Assembly: GCA_030549495.1 (NCBI GenBank)
Contig: JAUIRK010000185.1
Location: 1 to 64,000 of the forward strand
DNA: 64,000 nt
Source: Nectonema munidae
Taxonomy: Eukaryota; Nematomorpha; Nectonematoida; Nectonematidae
Direction: 5' to 3'
The translations under genes were made by a program, and so were the position numbers. This document shows, piece by piece, positions 37,716-47,060 of this stretch; position 1 is the stretch's first letter; each line of letters opens with the position of its first letter. The notes beneath the pieces were generated by a model, which was not told the origin of the DNA, ran no database searches, and saw nothing but the letters and a program-made list of their open reading frames with translations.

Positions 37716-40597
37716 TTATATATTACATAAACATTTCAACCAATCATATAGTTTTTATGAAATAAAACTGCAATTTCAAAGTTAAATTTTTTGAACTTTT
37801 AGGTAGAATTTTTGAAATGTGGCTTTCAATATGTATGTAAAATATTTTTTGAAAATTTTTATTTTAAGTTTATTTTTTAAGCATTTTACGATTTACACAT
37901 TTAAATATATAATAAGGCTGGCAAGTTTTGCGAGTTGTCTCCCTGGAGGACTTGCCAGACCTCTGATAAGGCTGGCAAGTTTGGCAAGTTGTCTCCCCGG
38001 AGGTCTTGCCAGACCTCTGATAAGGCTGGCAAGTTTGGCGAGTTGTCTCCCCGGAGGTCTTGCCAGACCTCTAATTTAGATAAAAAGTTCCTTTTTGAGA
38101 TAAGCTGTCACATTTAGACCAATTTTTTGACAGGTTTGATTGATTTTCATAAAAAATGAATATCACCATTGAAATCAGCATATTTGAAAATGGCTATACA
38201 TGTGTAAAAAACCTTATATACTTATTTAGATAAAAAGTTTCTTTTTGAGATGAGCTGTCATATTTAGATCAATTTTTTGAAAGGTTTGATTGATTTTCAT
38301 AAAAATTGAATATCACCACTGAATTCAGCATATTTGAAAATGGGTATACATGCGTAAAAAACTTTATATAATTATTTAAATAAAAAGTTCCTTTTTGAGA
38401 TGAGCTGTCACATTTAGATCAATTTTTTGACAGGTTTGATTGATTTTCATAAAAAATGAATATCACCACTGAATTCAGCAAATTTGAAAATGGGTATACA
38501 TACATGTGGAAAAAACTTTATATACTTATTTAGATAAAAAGTTCCTTTTTGAGATGAGCTGTCACATTTAGATCAATTTTTTGACAGGTTTGATTGATTT
38601 TCATAAAAAATGAATATCACCACTGAATTCAGCATATTTGAAAATGGGTATACATGTGTAAAAAACTTTATATACTTATTCAGATAAAAAATTCCTTTTT
38701 GAGATGAGCTGTCACATTTAGATCAATTTTTTGACAGGTTTGATTGATTTTCATAAAAAATGAATATCACCACTGAATTCAGCATATTTGAAAATGGGTA
38801 TACATGCGTAAAAAACTTTATATTATTATTTAAATAAAAAGTTCCTTTTTGAGATGAGCTGACAAATATAAATCAATTTTTGACAGGTTTGATTGATTTT
38901 GATAAAAATGGACATCACCACTGAATTCAGCATAGTTGAAATATATATGTAACATTAAAAATATTTATAAAAACTTATTAATATCTGAGAAAAATATGGG
39001 GCACTTTACGCCCCCAGCACTTGAGCGGACAAATTTTGCCCAGCACTAATATGGTTAAGTATATAAAAACTCGTTGAAAAAGAAAGCAGACGCTAAAATT
39101 TGGAAAAAGTGTTAATATGGGAAACATACTGAAAAAAGCAAAGTAGGATTTGGTGTCTCTTATTAATTAATTTTAACAAGATGACTAAAACATGCCCCGA
39201 TTTATATTTCATTAATCTTACTTTCTCTCCTGTATGTGTGTGTGTAAATACTTGGGAGATCTCTTTTCCCCAAACCTTAGCTGAAACACACACTTCGATA
39301 CTAAACTCACAAAATATTTTTTAAACTTTTCAAAGATAGAATACATCAAAGATTTCTCTTAGCAAAAGAACTTTTTTTAACTTGTTACTCTTCCTTCTAT
39401 AACTTATGGTATTTCATCTTTGTGTCCTCTTTTTAAATATAAAAAATATCAAGATAGGTTATGATTTCTATTTTAAGAAAAGTTTTAAGTGATCCTTTTA
39501 TATATATAAAATCATTTCCTTATATTTTGAGCTAATTAATTTCTTTTCAATGCTTATAATGGTGCCTGGGCATAGAAGATTTTTTGGTAATGATCTTGTC
39601 GATAAATTAGCTAAAGTTGCAATTAATAAACCACAGATACAATTTTCTTGTCTTACGCTTACCCCCTTTAAAAGTACTCTTTTATCGCTTTCAATCATAT
39701 TTGGTTAAATCTATATCACTTAAGTTTATCTCTCAAAAAATTGAAACTCCCTTCTTTACCCCATATTCTCTTTCGCTATTATTTCTGTTGATTTAGTTCC
39801 AATGTACCTACAAACTCCTACCATTTAATTTTTCCCAGCGTCTGAACTCAATTCTTATTTGAGATATTTATGCTCAAAAATCTTAAAAACTTTGGTATCA
39901 CAATATGCTTTATTCATCAAATTTTGTCGAATCCTCAACTCATTAGAAATGCTCTAGTTACTCTTAAATCAATAGAACAAATTTTCATTCAAAACCCTGT
40001 TTAATTTTATTCTGCCTGAATTTTTATTCTCTTTTTCTTGAATACAATTGATTCTTACATATTTACCTCATTCCTTTTGATAATATGTCTTTAATTCATT
40101 ATTTTCACTCGCATTTCTTTGTCATGATTCTAGACATAGTATCCATAACATCTTTTGAGTGTACTCTAAAACCATTTCTTCGTAACAGCTCTGAGCCAGA
40201 TTTCGAGTTCTTTGCAACTTATAAGCTGCGTTATAGCATACAAACAAACCATTTTTGTTTTATAATTTTGTCATTAATATAATGTCAGCAAAAACGATGT
40301 ATTTTTCTTGTTAACAATATATTAATTATAAATTGATTATTTGAATGTTGTATATAATCTTTTTACAAATACCTTTTTTTTTGAAAAAAATTTCTAATAG
40401 TATTGTTTTATATTTTTCAGCTGCTCCAATTATTATCCATAGAGAGTACAAAACCCAAAAGTATAATCTACGAAATCCTATGTTTAAATCTGTTTATACA
40501 GGTGATTTATATATTTTAATTTTTTATATTTATTTCCATTCTTTTTTTAGTTTACAGACCCGATGATCCAAGAGTTCAATATATCCGTTATTCCTGA
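24929..40597 (+). CDS. Tentative four-exon gene for an 85-residue single-pass membrane protein
   Basis: Proposed exons: 24929-24986, 25032-25103, 40421-40501, 40551-40597. Every junction is GT-AG with a pyrimidine-rich acceptor, and all three introns are phase 1. The introns are 45, 15317 and 49 bases. The product starts MSKSDIFAYFINKFRKRP, has a hydrophobic segment at about residues 28-50 (FLINPCIVFGFGHLLF), then a basic stretch and a C-terminus YRPDDPRVQYIRYS. AATAAA at 40659-40664 lies 62 bases after the stop. A short basic N-terminus with one membrane span would suit a small mitochondrial inner-membrane protein, but I do not recognise the family. The phase agreement and poly(A) signal support it; the very long intron and lack of homology weaken it. 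The joins 1-2 and 3-4 are safer than 2-3. Confidence 0.42.
25104..25610. other. AT-rich spacer left of the TTAA elements
   Basis: No gene. The word atatctataaatcttttcaa occurs twice (25157, 25308). The last part, 25575-25610, is an imperfect inverted copy of 39059-39093 across the large element. Confidence 0.4.
25611..25832. mobile_element. 222-bp TTAA MITE (piggyBac-like)
   Basis: Bounded by TTAA at 25611-25614 and 25829-25832. Inverted ends read AAAGGAGACTATTTTTATTC on the left and AAAGCAGACGATTTTTATTC on the right (reverse complement). No coding capacity. Its right TTAA is also the left TTAA of the 13-kb element, so the two insertions abut exactly. Confidence 0.75.
26240..27770. repeat. 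Satellite A: ~11 monomers of 145-150 bp
   Basis: Each monomer contains a 'catgctggtttcatttctgg' word, then tacrtttaggatgtgaaaata, then atcaaatttgcggtttactt, then ttgtctccaaaaacattc. The 'atgctg' word recurs near 26265, 26405, 26548, 26700, 26846 and so on. Right-hand copies (after ~27240) are the most diverged. The same monomers occur inverted at 49490-49960. Confidence 0.9.
27771..28690. other. Unique ~0.9-kb spacer between the satellites
   Basis: AT-rich. I could not read any transposase motif in six frames. If the element once encoded a protein, this is one of the few non-repetitive places left for it. Confidence 0.4.
28730..30183. repeat. Satellite B, first block: ~10 monomers of ~150 bp
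   Basis: The monomer contains gagatgagctgtcacattta, then ttttttgacaggtttgattg, then aatgaatatcaccactgaat, then gtatacatgtgtaaaaaac. Later monomers (29340 onward) are much more alike than the first three. The array stops abruptly at 30183 within a monomer and continues at 38064. Confidence 0.93.
30184..31619. repeat. 1.4-kb imperfect palindrome (long hairpin)
   Basis: The left arm is about 30184-30831 and the right arm about 30896-31619, around a ~64-base loop. The arms are nearly identical over long stretches, for example the block with aaaagtaaggggagccaacg. The right arm carries an extra ~165-bp tandem copy (near 31135-31265). The outer parts of both arms contain a ~28-bp tandem unit, cgtagtatacaggttggaga. 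No ORF is present. A transcript through it would fold into a very long hairpin. Confidence 0.93.
31735..33600. repeat. Reiterated ~430-bp segment with ACACGCGTGC core
   Basis: A segment starting agtttaaaatgcatccctta and containing cacacacgcgtgctaaagat and acgcgtaatgcaacatgtgt occurs at about 31739-32170, 32868-33290 and again at 36212-36650, with a partial copy at 33384-33540. The core has clearly more CpG than the flanks and keeps it in all copies. Non-coding. Confidence 0.85.
32868..37618. repeat. ~3.1-3.3-kb tandem segmental duplication
   Basis: The order 'atgcatccctta segment, tattaattttcgacagtttt block, aaggtggtccgwaatttttt block' at 32868-34525 is repeated at 36212-37618 with small indels. 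The tattaattttcgacagtttt block itself is doubled in each unit (33690/34040 and 36775/37120). Between the units lies a third copy of the palindrome arm. Confidence 0.85.
34526..35225. repeat. Third copy of the palindrome arm, direct orientation
   Basis: From cctagtctttaataattaat onward it matches 30850-31733, including the tail gttgtctacccgcgttcaa. It lacks the extra ~165-bp copy present in the right arm of the palindrome, so in that respect it is closer to the inverted left arm. Confidence 0.88.
37669..37716. repeat. (TAG)n microsatellite
   Basis: About 14 uninterrupted TAG units after an imperfect start, in the right part of the composite block. Confidence 0.95.
37911..38063. repeat. Three 54-bp GC-rich units, each with a hairpin
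   Basis: The unit gataaggctggcaagtttgg continues with cgagttgtctccccggaggt and ends cttgccagacctct. Within each unit tggcaag pairs with cttgcca, and AGGTCT-tgcc-AGACCT forms a second small hairpin in the two later units. This is the most GC-rich stretch of the whole element and marks the right edge of the inserted block. An open frame across it is a by-product of the 54-bp (18-codon) period. Confidence 0.9.
38064..38945. repeat. Satellite B, second block: ~6 monomers
   Basis: Same ~150-bp monomer and same orientation as 28730-30183. Adjacent copies here are almost identical. It ends about 50 bases before the right terminal region of the TTAA element. Confidence 0.93.
39330..40015 (+). mobile_element. 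LINE 3' fragment (RNase H end and C-terminus)
   Basis: Translation gives IMVPGHRRFFGNDLVDKLAK with AINKPQIQF, the last-Asp block of a LINE RNase H (W/M-x-PGH-x-G-N-x-AD-x-LAK). Thumb-like sequence precedes it near 39350 and a degenerate C-terminus follows to about 40015. It is separate from the LINE at 4230 and much more AT-rich. Numerous stops are present. It lies inside the long intron of the tentative small gene. Confidence 0.6.
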
Positions 40598-40658
40598 ATC
40601 TTTTTAGCATTATTTTTGATTCTTGAATGTTTTTGTGTTCCACTTTTACGCACTTTTG

Positions 40659-40664
40659 AATAAA
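40659..40664 (+). promoter_or_regulatory. AATAAA poly(A) signal of the tentative small gene
   Basis: Canonical hexamer 62 bases after the proposed stop codon at 40595-40597. In AT-rich DNA this is supportive but not decisive. Confidence 0.4.
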
Positions 40665-40669
40665 AATAT

Positions 40670-42070
40670 ATTCTTAAATTAACTTTTCCATTCAAAAAAG
40701 TTGTTAATAAAGCTCACATAATGTTGTTCAGACCACATATGACTAAAAATATATTTAAAATTTAAATTCATTTTTACATAAGGAAAAGGCTGTGTTTGCA
40801 TCTTTTATTTCATCGTATGTTTATGTAAGCTTAATTCTATAAAAAAATATTTCAATATTGATTCCTCCATTCATCTTTTCTTCTTTAAGGCGAAGTCTTT
40901 AAACGAATATTTAATATCCAATTTGTTTATATAAATTTTGAGTTCATTTGATATAATAATTAATCCGAATTTAGCCCGTAGTTGATCAGAGGAATTTGAA
41001 CAAGTGGCCACAAATTTTTCATAGGCGTGGGGGCGAGGGAAATTTTTTTATAGCACATAACTATAAAAGATACTTTTTCTCTAATAGCAGAATGTATTCT
41101 TTTAATTTAAACCTTAAAAGATTTATCCCTATTAATTATAGTAACAGAAAAAGTTAAATTACCGTAAAAGAATAAATAGGATACATGCCTGCACATATTG
41201 ATTAAATATATAACAATCAAACATTTTACTACAGAATTTGATTTTTTAGAGCCTGAGATATTTACTTATTCTAATGTTTTAGTTCCTTATCAAGATTTCC
41301 CTGAATATTTCGCAATGTTTATACACTTTTCCTAAAATTTTGTTAATAAAACTTATAAGCAAGTAAATGATTTTAATTTAAAGTTATTTGTGTTTTAAAA
41401 GTTATGAGCCTTTTGTGATTTTAGGGATAATGGTAAAGGTTATGTTTGCCTAGTAAGATTGACTTTAGCTCATAAGGTATCAATGTACTTGTTTAAGTAC
41501 AGTAAAAGTATCCTAGCTTGTCTGCTTTTCTTAGGATCTAATTGGTTTTGTATATTTTGCACTTCTTACATTATTTTATGTACAAAAAATTTATTATCAC
41601 GTAATTATCGCGTATCAATTATGAAATAGAATATCTGTTAATTAATTTTAAAATTTAATTTTAAGCGGCAAAGTAGCTGAAAGGAGAGGTTGAGAAAAAT
41701 CAAATCAAACTAATTTATATTAAACATGTGTGTAGAGTTTGTCAATCGGACAGACAAAATATTAAAATTTTATTTTTTAAATATATTTTTAAGGTTGACT
41801 GTGCGTTAGTACTTGCACACAAATGGATTTCAATATTTTCCTTATGTTTGTCGGTGAATCTTAGTGTATACCTAAAGACTAAGATACCTAGATACTAAAG
41901 GTAAGTTCAATGCATTGACGACGCACTACTTTCTTTTCTTTTCCCATCTCTTTAGTGTAGGATAAAAGTTCATTTGTGAAACATTTTATCTCACATAAAA
42001 CATTATATATACTTCATTTAATAATAACATTTTAGTTTGAGGTATTGATTTTTTTTTATAAATTTCATCA
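40670..42070. other. AT-rich spacer
   Basis: No gene recognised. A short 'gtgggggcgaggg' run near 41028 resembles the G-rich inner ends of hAT elements, without a partner. Confidence 0.4.
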
Positions 42071-42074
42071 TATA

Positions 42075-43190
42075 ATGTTTTCAAAATCTTGCAGCAATGA
42101 ATTTCGCACTCACGTCTTCTGATGAACAAACATCAAGCAAATTCTCTTTACATTCTCCGTCTTTGAAGTATCTAACGATCTATGTTTGAACAATAAATAT
42201 GTTAAGACAAAATGAACAAATTTTTAAAATTTTTAATTTTACTATTGGTATATTCTCTGTGTAGTTACAATCTTTTGTCCCTTCTGCTTTCAAACAAATG
42301 TAAGGAACTTCAGGTGAGTTTACTTCCTCGGCAACTTTTGAAACTACAAATGAAGCCATGGTGCTGATTATTTCGTTTTGAATGTCTGGGGATGTGTATT
42401 TTGTATTCTTTGGGATTGTTTTAGAAATCTAATAAATAAATAATTAAAAATTAAAATATTCTATTTTTATACAGTTCTTTTTTCTAATAAATTTCTGTAT
42501 TGTAATTTTTTATTTTATTTTAAATGAATAAAAAAAATGATATGATGAAAAATATATTAAAAGCTTACTTCTGCAAGTTTATTATCTTTTTTCATTATAT
42601 ATTCAAACAATCGCAAAAACATCCCATTTGGTGAATCAATTTTATTTGAATCTAAATATTCAACGCCACGCAAAGGCAGTTCATTTAAAGTTAAAAATAG
42701 GATGATTTCAAATATCGACTTGATGTAATACTTATTTTGTTAAAAATTTACATTTAACAATAAATATGTTAAATTTGGTTATATATATAAAATACCTATT
42801 TTTGGCCAAAAGCGTTTCAACATGAAACAGATAAGCTGTTTTTTTCAATCCATGTTTTGTATGCCTCAATATGATTTTTTGACTCCTCATTTTTGACAGA
42901 CCTTTACCTCTTTCAAGAGCATGCTTCCAGTTATTATACCCATTGAGGATAAATCTTAGCTTTGTCTTGATTAGAATCAAATTGAAAATGTCTGCATCAG
43001 AAACAAAAAAGTGATTTTGTTTCTAAGGAAAATTCCAGCGATGGCCTACTTTTGAACCACACATGTTTAAAGTCACGCATTTTATTTCATATTTTTTAGG
43101 GTCATATTCTATTATAAAGGGCTGAACAGGTTCATCATCAATATAGCCTAAATCAATGGGAGTTTTGGCTAGGCTTTCGTCTCTAACAAA
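42075..43190 (-). pseudogene. hAT transposase remnant (ZMYM1-like, TTF finger + DUF4371 region)
   Basis: On the minus strand, starting near 43185, VRDESLAKTPIDLGYIDDEP leads into a block (PVQPFIIEYDPKKYEIKCV) typical of the start of the TTF-type zinc finger, and WKHALERGKGLSK near 42930 belongs to its end. Downstream (42430-42290) IQNEIISTMASFVVSKVAEE matches the DUF4371 region of ZMYM1-like hAT transposases; EGTKDCN then replaces the usual DE-T-D segment, and YFKDGECKENLLD follows. Spacers with splice-like signals and frameshifts break it up. The C-terminal dimerisation domain is missing. Confidence 0.65.
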
Positions 43191-43304
43191 ATGAAAATAC
43201 AAGAATACAAATTAATGGAGTTTTACAGTCATAAAGAATATTCTTTTGTCATCTAATAAACATTTTAAGCAATTTATCAATGCTAATAGTTTAATACATT
43301 AGTT

Positions 43305-43380
43305 CCTAACCTTTTTTTTATCCCGTTTCCATTTTTTAAGTAACTTTTTCATCTGTGGACCCCTACAACTAAATAGGTTA
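43305..43380. mobile_element. hAT terminal remnant
   Basis: The segment agttcctaacctttttttat followed by ctgtggacccctacaac resembles the inner ends of hAT families with 'ggttctcaacctttt' ends. Only one side remains. Confidence 0.35.
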
Positions 43381-43394
43381 AGCCAGCAAAATTA

Positions 43395-43863
43395 GTCTCC
43401 GAGAAATTCGCCGTAGGAAAACTCGCCTCAGGAATTTTCCCCTCGGGAAATTTCGCCTAATAGGAAAAATCTCCGCAAGACAATTTTGCCGTAAAACAAG
43501 TATTTGTGATAAAAACAGTTTAGGCAGACCATGGTTTACTATATTTACCGAATAGATCGAAAATACGGATAAAAAAATAAAATAAAAAATAAATGGATAA
43601 TAAATAAAATAAAAAATAAATGGATAATAAATAAAATACGGATAATAAAATAAAAAAATAATTACTCCATTTCCTTTTTGCTTGTTTACTTATCAGAAAC
43701 TTCGAAAGCCAAGCTTGGTTGTTTGGAAGAGATAAAATGGTACTTCAGAAACCAAACTGTTTTTTATCAAAAAAAATGTCTTACGGTTATTTTTCCTATT
43801 AGGCGAAATTTCCTGAGGCGAGTTTTCCTACGGCAAATTTGTTTACGTCGAATTTTCCTAGAA
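43395..43863. mobile_element. Module-repeat MITE 1 (469 bp), 12-bp flanking duplication
   Basis: The flanks CCAGCAAAATTA at 43383-43394 and 43864-43875 are identical. The inverted ends are built from repeats of a short word: AATTCGCCGTAGGAAAACTC, then gcctcaggaa and atttcgcctaataggaaaaa on one side, with the same words in inverse order on the other. The middle holds an 'aaaaataaatggataataaa' tandem run. No coding capacity. The exact superfamily is unclear. Confidence 0.8.
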
Positions 43864-43914
43864 CCAGCAAAATTAACACATAATTAGTGCGGTGGGGTAT
43901 TTTAATATCCCAGT

Positions 43915-44580
43915 AAGTGGCTGCCGTTACTTTTAGAATAGAAAGATAAACTTAATCTCTTTAATCATTTTTATCAAATCATACACATAGGACTAAATGT
44001 AACAGGAGCCAACTATATATTTGAAAAGAATAAATATTTTTTGATTTTTTAAAGAATGTTTTTCGATTCTATGATTACAGGATTTTCTATTGATTATTAT
44101 TTGACAAATATATTATTTTATATCGCGCAAATTGCAAAAATATATCTAATAACTTTTGTAACATCGTCTGAGGTATATCAAATCTTACATCTAGCAAAAT
44201 ATGAACAGAAAGTTTGATATTTTTTGAGAATATTTTTCGATTCTTTGATTACAGAATTTAATTTTGATTATTTGACAGATATATTATTTATCGTGAAAAA
44301 ATTGGAAAAATATAGTTATTAACTTGTGTAGAGATTTATCAAATCTTAGATCTAGCAAAATATGAACTGACAGGTTGGAGATGAACCATCGTAGTATACA
44401 GGTTGGAGATGAACCATAGTAGTATACAGGTATATAGGTAAAATAACTTATTTAGCATCGTCTCTCCGAAAGAGGTATATCAAATCTTACATCTAGCAAA
44501 ATATGAACAGAAAGTTGAACATTGTCTCCCTAGTGATTTGTACATGGAATAGAAATCATCGTAGTATACAGGTTGAGATG
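43915..44580. repeat. Diverged copy of the palindrome-arm family
   Basis: Matches 30850-31500 in the same orientation (gaaagataaacttaatctct, then ggagccaacta, tttttcgattcta, the 'gtagtatacaggttgg' units) but with many more differences than the copies inside the TTAA element. It shows that the arm is a dispersed repeat in its own right. Confidence 0.75.
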
Positions 44581-44639
44581 TTTGTACATATTTGAATGCA
44601 ATTAAGTCTATTTCCATTGTATTCTCATTGTATTTTATT

Positions 44640-44880
44640 GAATTATCAATTCCAATAAAATTTGCTGTATTGAATTTCGTTGCCTGTTTTGTGTGCTAAG
44701 CCCCGTTGATAGATTCCAAAAACAAACCAAACACCGAATCTCGCGGTTTCTCCCATATTTATATGGTTTTCTCAGACGAGATCCAAGATGGCGGACATGA
44801 CGGATGATAAAATGTGCTCTCACATAATATGCGCTAGGTGTTTCTGATCCCAACGTGCGAATAGTAACGAAAGATTGGTG
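44640..44880. other. CpG-richer block near the Penelope 3' side
   Basis: Contains cgagatccaagatggcggac and other CpGs, unlike the surrounding DNA. A frame is open on the minus strand but shows no known domain. On the minus strand accatataaatatgggag resembles a TATA box. It may be an untranslated or promoter part of the Penelope-like element or an unrelated insertion. Confidence 0.3.
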
Positions 44881-45144
44881 TATTTTTTATAAAATTTTAC
44901 GATAATTAATTTGAAGAAAATAATAATTGAATGAGAAGGAAATTTATTTTATTAAAAATAACAATTAATTTTGGTGTACACTAACACCGTTTTCAAGTTA
45001 TAAAAAGTAATGTATATGTGTACGCATATAATGTGTGAATATAGGTGATAAAGGTAGATGTGACGATATTTTTAACAATAACAAAGGAATATGCATAATA
45101 TATAAAATGATGTATATGACAAACAATGGGTTACCAAAGAGATA

Positions 45145-45679
45145 CCAAAGGACTAACGTTGTATTAGATGGTGATATGTTTGCGGAATTTCAATGTGTTC
45201 GTTTATAGAGTGTGGGTTTTTATAAGAATAGAATGCTTCGTAATATTCTAAATATTTCGGATCGCCTTTATGTAAAATATCAACATTTAGAAAATCAAAC
45301 TCATGGATTTGTTAAATGTATGTGTTCAATTAGTTTTGTTGAAAAATTTTTTTTTGAGCAAGTTTTGTTTTTGCATTTTAAATAAGATGAAACATTACTT
45401 TTATGTTGTTTTATTCTTAGAATAAGTGTTTGTGTTGTACAACCTATATATACCCCTTGGCAATTTTTGCACTTTATTTGATATACTAAATTTTTTGACT
45501 CCATTTTATCAAGGGTTTCTTTATTCTTATATGTATTAGAGAAAAAGGACTTTAAAGATTTGCTAGGTTTTGAAGTGATTTTTATATTGTAATGAGATAA
45601 TGTGTTTTTCAATTTTCGGTAAAAAGGTTGGACATAAGGTAAAGTAATATGAATTCTACAAGGATTATTTAGGATAAAG
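45145..45679 (-). pseudogene. Penelope-like GIY-YIG endonuclease part
   Basis: GIY-YIG nucleases cut the target so that reverse transcription can be primed. Visible are VYQIKCKNCQ (the GIY-side strand with the usual Cys pair), GVYIGCTTQT (YIG), an Arg ten residues later (LILRIKQH) and an H-x(n)-C-x-x-x-C-like segment (KCKNKTCSKKNFSTKLIEH). The frame then breaks near 45300 and continues as EFDFLNVDILHKGDPKYLE in another phase to about 45145. The portion above 45680 in the same open frame is the hAT end and not Penelope. Confidence 0.85.
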
Positions 45680-45926
45680 CAGGGGCGCACATCCTCAAAA
45701 TTATTGGGGGGGCGAAATTTTTTTTTTGCAATTTTCAAAATTAGTGGTCTGGAAATACCACGGGAGACCAAATATTCAAGCAACCCTTTAAAATAGAGTG
45801 TACTCAGCGCATACCTAAAGTCCTAAATTTATAAGACAACTTTATATTTTTTTTTTACAAAATTGGTGAATTTAAATACTATACTTCCAGGGAAAATATT
45901 TTAATTAAATTTGCATATCGAATATA

Positions 45927-46511
45927 GTGCGCAGAAAAAATGCCCCCAATTAAAAAGTAGGAAAAAATGCCCTAATTAAAAAGTAGGAAAAAATGCTCCC
46001 AGTAAAAATGCCCTAATTTAAAATTATGAAAAAATGCCCCAACACAAAAAATTATTAATTGAAATTTTTAAAAAAGATATGTCAAAAAGATTTTTTGTAA
46101 AAAAAAGTCAACTTTTCATCTAAAACATTTAAAATTTAATTAAAGTAACCTAAAAAACTCAGCATACGACAATTTTTTAAATACAAAATTTTTTTTATAA
46201 AACAGCAAATATTTTTGGACTTTGTGTGTATCAGAACACTTTCTAAATATAATTTGTATTTTAACTGATTTTAAGAACACATTCCCACAAATCTGCACCT
46301 TTGCTATTGTTTTCAAGAACTTTATAAAGAAAAAACCCTATAGATTAAGAAATTTTAGAAATTTAGCCTTTCAAAAACGGTACCAAATAAAAATATTTAT
46401 ATAATTAAAAAAATCCTGAAAATAAAAAATTAGGGGGCATTTTTTCTTACTTTTTAATTGGGGGCATTTATTTCGGGGGCATTTTTTCTGGGGGCATTTT
46501 TACCTACAACC
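45927..46511. mobile_element. Module-repeat MITE 2 (585 bp), 10-bp flanking duplication
   Basis: The flanks ATCGAATATA (45917-45926, 46512-46521) are identical. The ends consist of repeated AAAAAATGCCCCC modules separated by aattaaaaagtagg on the left, with the same modules inverted on the right (gggggcattttttcttac). At least four modules lie on each side. No coding capacity. A 9-10-bp duplication would fit the Mutator group, but the module structure is unusual. Confidence 0.85.
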
Positions 46512-46754
46512 ATCGAATATACATTAGTTTAAAAAAATCCAAAAATGTTAGGGGGTGGAATAGGCTTTTCATTTGAAAAATGAGGTAGTCTACCAGGCAC
46601 ATTACAGGAATTGATGAAAGGATATTTGATTCATAGAGAAAACAAATAACTGAAGGTTTGGTAGTTTTATATGAGTGAATGTAGTCTAAAGGCAAAGAGT
46701 CTACTAGACACCCTGCGATGTTTATATGAAAAAAATGTGATTGATTCAGGGGCA

Positions 46755-46885
46755 AGGGTATAAAACGAAGTTATAATTGTGCAAACAAAAATAAAACAAA
46801 AAATTAAGATCGCATTATTTCATTTTACTCAGCATCATTCAAAAATAGTTTAAAAGCTAAATTGATACAAGCTACAAAAATCTAC
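46755..46885. repeat. Dispersed repeat, also at 58388-58510
   Basis: A ~125-bp segment with ttgtgcaaacaaaaat, cagcatcattc and aaaatagtttaaaag occurs here and, in the same orientation, in intron 4 of the peptidase gene. It is probably internal sequence of the hAT family. Confidence 0.7.
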
Positions 46886-47060
46886 AAAAAGTAAAATAAC
46901 TGTTAACATTTTGCAATGATTTGCCTTTTATAATAACTTTTAAGGAAAAAAAGTCTATCAGAAAAAGTTATAGAGCTTCAACAAAAACTAAAAAATTTTA
47001 GAGCATAACTTAAGTTTTTTGACAACTAATTTGACGTATCCCCTAGAGCATAATCTATGG

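Larger units (their letters stand above)
30184..38063. mobile_element. 7.9-kb composite block interrupting satellite B
   Basis: The left satellite stops after ...tatataattat and the right resumes ...atttagataaaaag; an uninterrupted monomer reads tataattatttagata, so the block was inserted at an AT with at most a 2-base duplication. It comprises a palindrome (30184-31619), reiterated segments to 37620, a (TAG)n run, and three 54-bp units. The last unit ends in an AGGTCT-tgcc-AGACCT hairpin directly before CTAA. A 3' hairpin plus CTRR and an A/T target recall Helitrons, but the 5' end does not clearly start with TC and no Rep/helicase is seen. The assignment is therefore open. Confidence 0.45.
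25829..39058. mobile_element. 13.2-kb TTAA-bounded element filled with satellites
   Basis: Ends: TTAACCCTATTAGTGCTGGG on the left and TTAACCATATTAGTGCTGGG (reverse complement) on the right, 19 of 20 matching; a second inverted block, GTGCTGGGGGCsTAAA, follows on both sides. TTAA targets are diagnostic of piggyBac-type (or Kolobok) cut-and-paste. The interior holds no transposase that I can recognise: a 145-150-bp satellite, a ~1-kb unique spacer, a different ~150-bp satellite, and a 7.9-kb block that interrupts the second array. A second copy of the left end lies at 49490-50282, so this is a real mobile family and not a chance pair of ends. Confidence 0.75.

Noticed and set aside
37819-38117. 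Repeated-peptide frames (LASLASCLPGGLARP)
   Set aside because: An 18-codon repeat caused by three 54-bp DNA units; the hairpins and non-coding context explain it better.
25829-39058. CRISPR-like or prokaryotic repeat array
   Set aside because: Monomers are ~150 bp, directly adjacent and without spacers; introns and transposons show an animal nuclear genome.
40085-40566. Longer open frames around 40085-40566 as single-exon genes
   Set aside because: No recognisable domain. The second one is only the read-through of the proposed exon at 40421 into its flanking introns.
44640-45140. Hammerhead ribozyme expected near some Penelope-like elements
   Set aside because: I looked for CTGANGA with a downstream GAAA on both strands and found no convincing core.
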